Made by a program: the position numbers and the translations under genes. This document shows, piece by piece, positions 33,501 to 43,304 of a DNA stretch of 64,000 nt. This DNA comes from Protula sp. h YS-2021 (taxonomy: Eukaryota > Annelida > Polychaeta > Sabellida > Serpulidae). The DNA lies in the NCBI GenBank assembly GCA_949752745.1, contig OX457026.1, positions 27,962,116 through 28,026,115 of the forward strand. Reading direction: 5' to 3'. Positions within the stretch are counted from its first letter, which is position 1. Every line of letters begins with the position of its first letter. Under the pieces are notes generated by a model, which saw nothing but the letters and a program-made list of their open reading frames with translations, was not told the origin of the DNA and made no database searches.

Positions 33501-36500
33501 CTTTCTAACTTACACGATGAAGCTAAAACCTTCACCATTTCTCTGGATCGTCAGCTGGACACTTTGACTTTCTATCAGTTGATTCAGTGTATGAAACAAC
33601 GATTCAACCCCGCTGATTATAGTCATCACTTTCAATCTATTCTGGAAGGATAGCAGTGCTGAAAGCATTGGTGGCATACTTAATCATATGAAGGATTTTT
33701 ACCTGGCCGTCATTGCGTATTTCTCAGAATCATTGAGTAGGGCCGAACGCAACTGTTGTATTAGCAGTTGTTGGGCGACCATCTAATCCTCGTAATCTAA
33801 GTCGTCTCGAAAGGAATGATACTTTTGTCTTACCTTCAAATTGTAATTCTGTGTTCGTGAAAAATCCCGTAAAAAGTTTGCTAGTAAGACCTGGTAATAA
33901 GTTTGCGGAGCCGATGGCTTATCCCCAAATTTGGATAGACGTGTTCCTAGCCATAGTCGGAAGTGTACCTATTCAACTGCATTCCGTGCTACATCTGATG
34001 TTGCCCATTCTCATGGTGAATTTTAAAGTTAACTATACCTGTTAGTCCCTTTTTTTCGTCACAGTGCTTTACTTGTCATGTGAGCGATGTGCTACCGCTT
34101 GAACCGGTGTTCCTCATTCTCTACAACCGAGAACAATAGAAATTCCCGTCATGAGAATTTCTATGACATCAGAGTGGAAAGTCAGAATACTTTTCAAATA
34201 ATAGAGAATTCTGTCTTTCAGACTCCCTGTTCAAGATCAAATAGTACCTTTAGGTCAATGCGTGCTGTTATATCGATAACATCGGATGGGAATCGCGATT
34301 TCCTCGTATATTCCATAGTACCGTGAATGCAATGCCTGTACATAAAAATAATTATATTTTTCACGATATTAATGTGGTAAGGGATGTGCCGAAGAATCCT
34401 GTTGGCAGTCCCTTACCATTTGATAATTTCGCGAGAAGATATCAGTCATTGACTTCAGTGTCTGAAATGTCTGATAGGGATAATACTGATCAGTACTATT
34501 AATCGCAAGTTTTTTATGCCACACCATGATCTCAAGCTATGGTTGTTGAGAATTCTGGTGTTTTTGATCACGAAACAAATGGAATGTCTATAAATCAGTA
34601 CATACCGACGACATCCATTGCATCTGCTGTACACGCTCAAATGTTTTCCGATGAACGTCAAATGTACAGAAATGCTAGACAGGCACCTTTATCTTTCGAT
34701 AATCCTGCTAGTATGTCTGATTGGTCAGGATATGAAGATATTTCTGTCAGCGATTTTTCGCAAGGAATGACATTTCTCTTATTCTAATGGTGTGCCGTGA
34801 GGTTCCCATCTTGTTTTTCAAAACAGCAATATGGTGGCTTCAGCTGCCATGCCTTATGAAGGTGTTCATTACGAGCAACAAAGAGAGGAATCTCAGTGGG
34901 AAGGCCTCGAAATGCTCTAGTACGTCTTAAAGATTGACCTAACGATCAACCAATGAGGATTAAAGCTCTTTCAATAAATGGTCAATATAGTGAATGAGCA
35001 CACTTCAGACGCCTTTTTGAAGAGGAATCCAAATAACTGGATTGCCCAAGAAATGTTATCTTTCTAACTTGCACGATGAAGCTAAAACCTTCACCATTTC
35101 TCTGGATCGTCAACTGGACACTTTGACTTTCTATCAGTTGATTCAGTGTATGAAACAACGATTCAGCGCCGCTGATTATAGTCATCACTTTCAATCTATT
35201 CTGGAAGGATAGCAGTGCTGAAAGCATTGGTGACATACTTAATCATATGCAGGATTTTTACCTGGCCGTCATTGCGTATTCCTCAGAACCATTGACTAGG
35301 GCCGAACGCATCTGTTGTATTAGCAGTTGTTGGGGGACCATCTGATCCTCGTAATCTAAGTCGTCTCGAAAGGAATGATACTTTTGTCTTACCTTCAAAT
35401 TGTAATTCTGTGTTCGTGAAAAATCCCGTAAAAAGTTTGCTAGTAAGACCTGGTAATAAGTTTGCGGAGCCGATGGCCTATCCATCAAATTTGGATAGAC
35501 GTGTTCCTAGCCATAGTCGGGAGTGTACCTATTCAACTGCATTCCGTGCTACATCTGATGTTGCCCATTCTCATGGTGAATTTTAAAGTTAACTATACCT
35601 GTTAGTCCCTTTTTTTCGTCACAGTGCTTTACTTGTCATGTGAGCTATGTGCTACCGCTTGAACCGGTGTTCCTCATTCTCTACAACCGAATACAATAGA
35701 AATTCCCGTCATGAGAATTTCTATGACATCAGAGTGGAAAGTCAGAATACTTTTCAAATAATAGAGAATTCTGTCTTTCAGACTCCCTGTTCAAGATCAA
35801 ATAGTACCTTTAGGTCAATGCGTGCTGTTATATCGATAACATCGGATGGTAATCGTGATTTCCTCCTATATTCCATAGTGCCGTGAATGCAATGGCTGTA
35901 CATAAAATAATTATATTGTTCACGATATTAATGTGGTAAGGGATGTACCGACGAATCCTGTTGGCAATCCCTTACTATTTGATAATTTCGCGAGAAGTTA
36001 CAATCAGTCATTAACTTCAATGTCTGAAATGTCTGATAGGGATAATACTGATCAGTACTATTAATCGCAAGTTTTTTATGCCACACCATGATCTCAAGCT
36101 ATGGTTGTTGAGAATTCTGGTGTTTTTGATCACGAAACAAATGGAATGTCTATAAATCAGTACATACCGACGACATCCATTGCATCTGCTGTACACGCTC
36201 AAATGTTTTCCGATGAACGGCAAGTGTACAGAAATGCTAGACAGGCACCTTTATCATTCGACAATCCTACTAGTATGTGTGATTGGTAAGGATATGAGGA
36301 TATTTCTGTCAGCGATTTTTCGAAGTTAATGATATTTCTGATGTTCTAATGGAGTGCCGCGAGGTTCACATCTAATATGGCTTCAACTGCCATGCCTTAT
36401 GAAGGTGTTCATTACGAACAACAACCAGTGGAATCTCAGTGGCAAGGCCTCGAAATGCTCTAGTACGTCTTAAAGATTGACCTAACGATCAACGAATGAG

Positions 36501-36815
36501 AATTAAAGCTCTTTCAAATAATGGTCAATATAGTGAATGGGCACACTTAAGACGCCTTTTTTGAAGAGGAATCCAAAGAACTGGAATGCCCAAGAAATGT
36601 TATCTTTCTAACTTGCACGATGAAGCTAAAACCTTCATCATTTGTCTGGATCGTCAACCTGACCCTTTGACTTTCTATCAGTTGATTCAGTGTGTGAAAC
36701 AACGATTCAGCGCCGCTGATTATAATCATCACTTTCAATCTATTCTGAAAATATAGCAGTGCTGAAAGCATTGGTGGCATACTTAATCATATGCAAGATT
36801 TTTACCTGGCCGTCA
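30578..36815 (+). repeat. Second tandem array: ~1.56-kb gag/RNase H units
   Basis: Units restart at the RNase H motif (AGCAGTGCTGAA) at 30578, 32081, 33652, 35211 and 36755; periods are 1503, 1571, 1559 and 1544. Each unit runs from RNase H (HMQDFYLAV) through a gag N-terminal-like region (FARSYNQSLTSMS, SQYIPTTSIASA, NARQAPLSFDNPAS) to the capsid remnant (QLDTLTFYQLIQCMKQRFS) and then straight into the next RNase H. The RT, zinc knuckle and protease segments of the parent are absent, so one deletion fused the capsid end to RNase H before amplification. All frames are broken. The 240-bp SINE of the first array is absent here. Confidence 0.8.
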
Positions 36816-37658
36816 TTTTTTATTTGTCACAGGTAGAACCTTGGGGAAATATGTGCGATCGACCGCGTGTCGGTCGGTTGGGGGATCTGTCGTTGTCATC
36901 AAGAACGTTTTAACACCATAACTTAAAAAGTGCTGCAAGGATTTTAATGAAACTTGGTATGTAGCTTCTTCGGGAACAAACAGAGATGGGAATTGTAAAT
37001 GAACCAAGTTCGTCCAACGAAAATGGACCAGCTGGACTTTGAAAATTTCAGCTCTTGATTGACTATTGTTAACACGATAGCTCAAGAATAACTGCAAAGA
37101 TTTTAATGAAACTTCGAGTGTAGCTTCTATGGGCATTAGTAAGGATTGGTATGGTAAATGGGTTACGTTGGCCCAAGGATAATGAACCTAATGGACTTTG
37201 AAATTTACCTAATGGACTTTTAATATCCTGGAAATTAATCAGCATCGGAATGAGTGTTAACATGATTATAATATCAAGAGCAGCTGCAGGGATTTTAATG
37301 CAACTTGGTATGAAGCTTCTATGGGCACTATCAAGGATCGGTATTGTAAATGAGTTAGGTTGACCCAAGAAAAATCAACCAAACGGACTTTGAAATTTAA
37401 TAAGCCTGGAAAGTATTCAGCATCGGAATAGGTTTGTTAATACGATATCTCAAGAACAACTGCAGGGATATTAATGAAACTTGATGTGTACCTTCTATGG
37501 AAACAAACACAGATCGGTGTTGTAAATGGGCCAGGTTCGTCCAAGAAAAATACACCAACTGGACTTGGAAAATTTCAGCTCTTGTTTGACTATTGATGGC
37601 CGTGTTTAACTGATGGTGTTCCTGTGGCTTATATGTAGGCTATGCACAGTGATCAAGT
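36816..37658 (+). mobile_element. Hairpin-headed element C, clean T|T insertion
   Basis: An ~843-bp element inserted in the RNase H remnant of the fourth 1.56-kb unit. The empty site is CGTCAT|TGCATAT in sister units (~32132, ~35270). The filled site reads CGTCAT..CAAGT|TGCATAT: T|T with no target duplication. Inside are GGTCGGTTGGGGG-type tag sequence and about four ~165-180-bp monomers (starts near 36911, 37075, 37257, 37436) with ATTTTAATGAAACTTGGTAT and GATCGGTATTGTAAATG. The 5' hairpin is degraded (compare the intact relative at 56420). The 3' end is GGCTATGCACAGTGATCAAGT. Confidence 0.7.
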
Positions 37659-37889
37659 TGCATATTTCTCAAAATCATTGAGTAGGGTCGATCGCAACTG
37701 TTGTATTAGCAGAGTCGAGGGGGGGGGGGGGGGGCATCTAATCCTCGTAATCTAAGTAGTCTCGAAAGAGATGATATTTTTATCTTACCTTGAAATTGTA
37801 ATTCTGTGTTCGAGTAAAAACCCGCAAGAAGTTTGCGGAGCCGATGCCTTATCCACCAAATTTGAATTAACGTGTGCCTAGCCATAGTC
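37659..37889 (+). repeat. Ty3/gypsy-derived RNase H and downstream remnant
   Basis: Continuation of the 1.56-kb unit after element C: RNase H end, a G run of ~17 at ~37719-37735, then the block ending CCTAGCCATAGTC. Broken in all frames. Confidence 0.7.
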
Positions 37890-38471
37890 ACATTATTAAT
37901 ACTTGACAAGCCTTTGGCTTGCAAGGGTTATATGAATTTGTGCGAGCAGCCGTTCGTCCTTTTTTTTTTCCTCTTGACGGATTTTCCGATTTTTTTGTGT
38001 CTTCTTCTCTGACACTATGATCCCTAGGACCATGAAACTTGGGACTTATGAAGAGCTTGATCTGAACGTGTGCATGTCACTTTTCATTTTCGTCTTCGAT
38101 TTCGTTTTCTTTGTTAAAACGCCATGTGAATGTATTTTTGCAAGTAAATGCAGAGCATTTAACGTACATCACAGAACACAGTTGCTGAGCTTTGTGCGCG
38201 CTCTCACTGATATGCTTTTAACGTATATCACAGAACACAGTTGCTGAGCTTTGTGCGAGCTCTCACTGCGTAAACAGATAACACGACGTGTGTCTTCTCA
38301 TTCAATAAAACTTTAAGCAAACAAAAACCAAACACTTTTCGGCTTATAAGACGTATTCAAGCTGTGTTGTTTGCAATATATTATTCAAGAAATAACCCAT
38401 TGAAGGAAGTATTTTTGCGTTTTAATTTTTGTCAAGTGTTTAGCATTTCGCTAGCGAAATAAGGTTCTAGT
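37890..38471 (+). mobile_element. Hairpin-headed element D with perfect 3' palindrome
   Basis: Near the 5' end is a hairpin CAAGCC-TTT-GGCTTG (37907-37921). Then come T-rich tracts, a monomer-like segment (ACACTATGATCCCTAGGACC, ATGAAACTTGGGACTT) and a ~58-bp direct repeat (AACGTAYATCACAGAACACAG and following, ~38160-38272). Near the 3' end is a perfect 16-bp palindrome ATTTCGCTAGCGAAAT (38445-38460), ten bases before the end TTCTAGT|T. A 3' hairpin close to CTAG is the hallmark of Helitron termini. The flanks come from different parts of the Ty3/gypsy element, so the precise empty site is unknown. Confidence 0.5.
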
Positions 38472-40501
38472 TTTGGATGAGAAACCAGCTCCCAAGAGTT
38501 TTATCTTACAGGATAGCATATAAATGATCCCGCGAGGAAGCGCAGGACTAAAATTCAAACCCAAGAAGTGCAGTCTGTTTAAAACAGAAGTGCTTTATTT
38601 GGGATATACTATCAAATACGATGGTGTGCACACGGATCCAGCAAAGTGAAGGGATTTCCTAAACAGCTCGATGTGCAGGGACTGTGGAGGGTTATTCTAT
38701 TTTTAATCAATTGGTATCCGAAAATCATAAAAGAGTATGGGAAAATTCCGTTTCCCTTAAATCAGCAAGAGAGGAAGAAACCAGTGTTTACCGAAAATCC
38801 CGAATGGGAACGTGCATTCAAATAGCTAAAAACTATGCTAATTTCAGCATCCGTTCTTGCCTTGCCAAGAGATGAAGGCAACTATGTGTGAGACACTGAT
38901 AGGAGTGCTGAAGGTATTTGTGACATACTTAATCATATGCACGATTTTTACTCTCCGTCAATGCATATTCCTAAAAAAAATCATTGAGTAAGGCCGAACG
39001 CAACTGTTGTATTAGCAGCGTTTTTGGGCGACCAGCTAATCCTCGTAATCTAAGTCGTCTCGAAAGAGATGATACTTTATTTTACCTTCATATTGTAATT
39101 CTGTGGTCGAGAAAAATCCCGTAAGAAGTTTGCGGAGCCGATGCCTTATCCTCGAAATTTGGATAGGCGTGTGCCAAGCCATATTCGGGGATGTACTTAT
39201 TCAACTGCATTCCCTGCCGCATCTGATGTTGCCCATTTTCATGGTGATTTTTACAGTTTAAATGCACCTGTCAGTTTCTCTTTTTCGTCACATTGCTTTA
39301 CTTGTCATGTGAGCGATGTGCTACCGCTTGAACCGGTACTCATTATTCTCTACAACTGAGAACAATAGAATTTCCCGTCATAAGAATTTTTATGAAACCA
39401 GACTGGGAAAGTCAGAATACTTTTCAAATAAGGGAGAATTCTGTCTTTCAGACTCCAAATTTAAGATCAAATAATACTTTTAGGTCAGTGCGATTTCCTC
39501 GTATATTCCATAGTGCTGTGAATGCAATGCTTTTACATAAAAATATTTATTTTTCACGATATTACTGTAGTAAGGAATGTGCCGAAGAATCCTGTGGACA
39601 ATCCCTTACCATTTGATAATTTCGGGAGAAGTTACAATCAGGCATTAACTTCAATGTCTTATAAGAATAATAGTCGTCATTGCTATTAATCGCAAGGTTT
39701 TTTTTTTTGCCACACCGTGATTTGGACCTATGGTTGTTGACAATTCTGGTATTTTTGATCACGAAACAAATGGAATGTCTATAAGTCAGTACACATCGAC
39801 GACAGCCATTGCAGCTGGTGTATACACACAAATGTTTCCCGATGCCTTAAATAGATATTTGTCAAGGCATTATATTTCTGTTATTCTAATGGTGTGCCGC
39901 GAGGCTCACATCTAGTATTAATAGGGTAAGGGATGTGTCGAAGAATCTTGTTGGCAATTCCTTACCATTTTATAATTTACAGAAGCGAAAAGTTACAATC
40001 AGTGATTAACTTCAATGTCTGATAGAGATAATACTCGTCAGTACTATTAATCGCAAGTTTTTTTTAGCCACACCATGATCTCAACCTATGGTTGTTGACA
40101 ATTCTGGTGTTTTTGATCACGAAACAAAAGGAATGTCTGAGTCAGTATATTCCGACGAGATCCATTGCAGCTGCTGTACACACTTAAATGTTTTCCGATA
40201 AACGCCAACTGTGCAGAAATGCTAGACAGGTAACTTTATCTTTCGACAATCCTGCTAGCGTGTCTGATTGGTAAGGATATGAGAATGTTTCGATGAGCGA
40301 TTGATATTTCTCTTATTCTAATGGTGTGCCGCGAGGTTCACATCTAGTTTTTCAAAACAGTAATATGGTTTAGCTGCCATGCCTTATGAAGGTGTTCATT
40401 ACGAACAATAATTAGTGGAATCTCAGTGGGATGGATTCGAAATGCTCTAGTACGTCTTAAAGATTGACCTAACGATCAACGAATGAGGATTAAAGCTGAA
40501 A
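38472..40501 (+). repeat. Ty3/gypsy-derived fragments (RT, RNase H, gag)
   Basis: RT C-terminus with the clearest single-frame motif KPKKCSLFKTEVLYLGYTI (~38548-38620), RNase H (~38880-39030), gag N-terminal-like region (~39120-39900) and a partial second gag copy (~39915-40500). It is the same family as the arrays but more diverged, and broken by stops. Confidence 0.7.
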
Positions 40502-40740
40502 GACCTGTCTCGGTGGCCTAGTGGTTAGAGTGTCCGCCTCGAGACTGGATGATCGCGGGTTGAATCCCCGGTCGGGTCATACCTAAGACTTAAAAATTGG
40601 GACTCCTCCTTGCTACCCTGTTAGGCACTCCACATGTAAGGGTTAGAAGGAGGGCTGGATTGCCCCATTTCAGTGTAATGTGGCAGGGGGATCCCGATAT
40701 GACCATAGCAGTTGAAAGAGATCTAAAGAACAATACAATA
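40502..40740 (+). mobile_element. tRNA-derived SINE, independent insertion
   Basis: A fifth copy of the 240-bp SINE at a different place in a Ty3/gypsy-derived gag fragment: AAAGCTGAAA precedes it and CTGTTCCAAAG follows. Here the B box reads GGGTTGAATCCCC, closer to a tRNA T-arm than the array copies. No clear target duplication is visible, and ~100 bp of gag sequence present elsewhere is missing at the site, so insertion came with a deletion or later rearrangement. Confidence 0.75.
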
Positions 40741-41055
40741 CTGTTCCAAAGAACTGGAATGACCAAGAAATGTTATCTTTCTAACTTGCACGATGAAGCT
40801 AAAAGCTTTGTCTTTTCTCTGGAGCGTCAGCTTGACACTTTGGCTTTCCATCAGTTGATTCAGTGTATGAAAGCACGATTCAGCGCCGCTGATTATAGTC
40901 ATCATTTAAATATATTCTGGAAGGATAGTAGTGCTGAAAACATTGGTGGCATACTTAATCATATGCAGGATTTTCGCCTGGCCGGCATTGCATATCTCTC
41001 AAAATCATTGAGTAGGGTCGAACGCAACTGTTGTATTAGCATAGTTGTTGGTTGA
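40597..41055 (+). pseudogene. Chimeric open frame: SINE tail, gag capsid, RNase H
   Basis: A 152-codon open frame. It starts at an ATG inside the SINE (to ~40740), continues through a capsid-like remnant (~40741-40920), and passes without a stop into an RNase H start (SSAENIGGILNHMQDF then SKSLSRVERNCC, ~40924-41040). In a working Ty3/gypsy element capsid and RNase H are separated by protease and RT, so this fusion results from deletion. It is the longest intact piece of this element family in the window. It lacks most of RNase H and has no evident promoter; I regard it as a fossil. Confidence 0.55.
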
Positions 41056-41820
41056 CCAGCTAATCCTCGTAATCTAAGTCGTTTCGAAAGAGATGATACT
41101 TTTATCTTACCTTCAAATTGTAATTGTGTGTTCGAGAAAAATCCCGCAAGACGTTTGCGGAGCCGATTTTGGATGGGAAACCAGCTCCCAGGAGTTTTTT
41201 CTTACTGGATAGCATATAAATAATCCCGCGAGTAAGCGCAGGACTTAAAATCAAACCCAAGAAGTGCAGTCTGTTTAAAAGAGAAGTGCTTTATTTGGGA
41301 TATACTGTCAGATAAAATAGTGTGCACACGGCTCTACCAAAGGCAGTGAATGGTTTCTTAAGCAGCTCGTTGTGCAGGGAATGTGGAGGTTTTTCATAAA
41401 AGATTATGGTGAAATTTCATTTTCATTAAATCGGCAGTTAGACGAGTGAGGGAAGAAACCACTGTTAAACTGGAATCACGAATACGAGCGTGCATTCGAA
41501 TTGCTGAAAACTATTCTAATTTCAGCACCCATTCTTGCCTTGACAAGAGATGAGAGCAACTATGTCTGAGACACTGATAGTAGTGTTGGTTGCATACTTA
41601 ATCATATGCAGGATTTTCATCTGGTCGTCATTGCATATTCTTTGTATTAACAGAGCTGTTGGGGTATCAGCTAATCCTCCTAATCTAAGCGTCTCGAAAG
41701 ATTTGATACTTTTATTTTACGTTAAAATCGTATTACTGTATTCAAGAAACATCCTGTAGGAAGTTTGCGGAGCCGATGCCCTATCCACCAAATTTGGATA
41801 GATGTGTACCTAACCACAGT
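41056..41820 (+). repeat. Last Ty3/gypsy-derived fragment before REV1
   Basis: A short RNase H-downstream block, a junction GGAGCCGATTTTGGATGGG (~41160), then RT C-terminus (~41210-41300) and a second RNase H fragment (~41470-41640). It ends near 41815, where the SINE-like repeat begins. Confidence 0.65.
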
Positions 41821-42153
41821 CGGCCCTCCTGTGGGATGGGGATGATGTACCCATTGCATTCTGTTCCGTGCATGGTGTAACACGCGACTAATCGGAATTT
41901 CTTTCTTCTTATTTCTTCTTTTACTATTTCTTTATTCTGCCTTCTTTTTTCCCGGTTGTTTCTTTAGCAAGTGCGTCCTAATACCATCCTAGTTGGTAAA
42001 CGGGACGTTAAAGACAAACTGATAAACAAACAAACTTCTTTCTGGTCCGTTGATGTCGTAAGAGGTGATATCGGAATTTCTTTCTTTCCAGTATTTTTAC
42101 TCTTTCTTCATTTTTCCTTCTTTTTTCCAACTTGTTCCTTCAACAAGTCGTAA
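41821..42153 (+). repeat. Two copies of the SINE-like repeat just upstream of a REV1 exon
   Basis: The first copy (~41821-42030) ends GGACGTTAAAGACAAACTG..AAACAAAC. The second, partial copy (~42039-42153) contains GGAATTTCTTTCTTTCC and CTTGTTCCTTCAACAAG. The second ends about 30 bases before the acceptor of the BRCT exon, so its pyrimidine-rich stretch lies in the upstream splice region. Confidence 0.6.
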
Positions 42154-42184
42154 TGTAGTATAATGGGAGTACGTCATGTTTTAG

Positions 42185-42353
42185 GACCCAGTAGCGATGC
42201 TCTGAAGAAGCTGATGCAGCAGCATGGAGGTGTCTTTCATCACTATTATGCTCGAAACAAAGTCACCCATATCATCGCCTCAAATCTGCCAAATAGTAAG
42301 ATAGCCAATCTTACTGACAAGAAAGTTTGCCATCCTGATTGGATAACTCAGAG
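42185..42353 (+). CDS. REV1: REV1 exon: BRCT domain (internal exon)
   Basis: REV1 is a Y-family DNA polymerase that inserts dCMP opposite abasic sites and damaged G, and scaffolds other translesion polymerases in the nucleus. This exon encodes most of its N-terminal BRCT domain, which binds DNA ends and PCNA. Visible motifs are LMQQHGGVFHHYYARNKVTH, IIASNLPNSKI and the BRCT signature HPDWITQ. The acceptor is TGTTTTAG|GACCC and the donor CAGAG|GTTTGT, giving phase 1 in and phase 2 out. The frame stays open into both flanks, but conservation stops at these sites. The preceding exon, with the first BRCT strand, is not in the window or was not recognised. Confidence 0.9.
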
Positions 42354-42977
42354 GTTTGTTTTTGTTTCTCAGCATCACGTTTCAGATGTTATCTTTTGTC
42401 TTTTTATCTTTCAGGCGGCTGTTTTACACATGCATGATGTTCAAGGAGTGATGGCAAGAATATTATACGTCTTCAGCCGTTTAATTGGCCGATTTTTGAT
42501 GGTCTGTATTGAGAGCGAAAGACGCATTCCTCTTCGTCCTACCTTCCACTGGTTACAATGAATAAATCATGAGCGGTCGTGCTTCATGGAAATACGCACC
42601 AGATCTCAGACCATTATCTGCGATGTTTGTGTGACATCCAGCAGTGACAACAAGGAAACAATATCAATATAACTAAAAAGGCTTCTCGCAGTTGTAATTT
42701 GGTAGGTATTTTAAATGGTCGCGCCATCGAGTGTTGATGACAGGGTTCGTAAAGGGTTGCAGATGCTACTTCCAAAGCGGTTAAAGAATTTCATAATACA
42801 ATTTGGTGTGTTCATCTTCGGATCAAGTACCAGATACCCCCTTTGTTTACATGAATCTTTTGTTGTAATTTTATTATTTTTTTTCAATTAACTGTCAGTG
42901 TCAATATTTATGCTCTTGTGTAAGAGATTTATGTCCACTGAAAAGGTATGTTTGACGTTATTAAGGGCGTATTATAT
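42354..42977 (+). other. REV1 intron segment
   Basis: Unique-looking intron sequence with no recognised gene or repeat. A reading frame continues from the exon to 42561 but without recognisable conservation. Confidence 0.6.
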
Positions 42978-43304
42978 GTCTCCACCTAAGGGAGACAAAT
43001 ATAATATCTGGAGTGTCCGTCCGTCCGTCTGTCCGTCCATCTGTCCGCATCGCGTTCTTATGAAATTAATGAGTCGATTTTTCTCAAAGCATACATACAT
43101 ATTGGGATACATGTCTAGGTGATTCCCGTGTTATTTTTTTTTTTCGTTCCTTTTTCGTTTCTGTAAGGCTGAAACGTGGCAAGATTTTCTGTAAAAATGT
43201 ATTTTTGTTGTACTTTTAAGCAAGGGATTTTTTTCACGTGACTGATTGGGGGGCGGGGGAGACATATCCATTTTTATTTTAGCAAAAACACTGGCCAGTC
43301 TAGT
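42978..43304 (+). mobile_element. Hairpin-headed element E (short copy) in REV1 intron
   Basis: The 5' hairpin is GTCTCC-acctaag-GGAGAC (42978-42996). It is followed by GTCCGTCCGTCCGTCTGTCC and a partial monomer (TTCTTATGAAATTAATGAG). Near the 3' end the internal repeat GGGGGAGACATATCC (~43255-43269) echoes the 5' arm. Then come the palindrome ACTGGCCAGT (43290-43299) and the end CTAGT|T. A related, longer copy lies at 48905-50159. Confidence 0.65.

Noticed and set aside
42354..42561. Extension of the BRCT exon to the stop at 42561
   Set aside because: Conservation ends at the GT donor, and the next BRCT segment is found in the exon at 48547 with matching phase.
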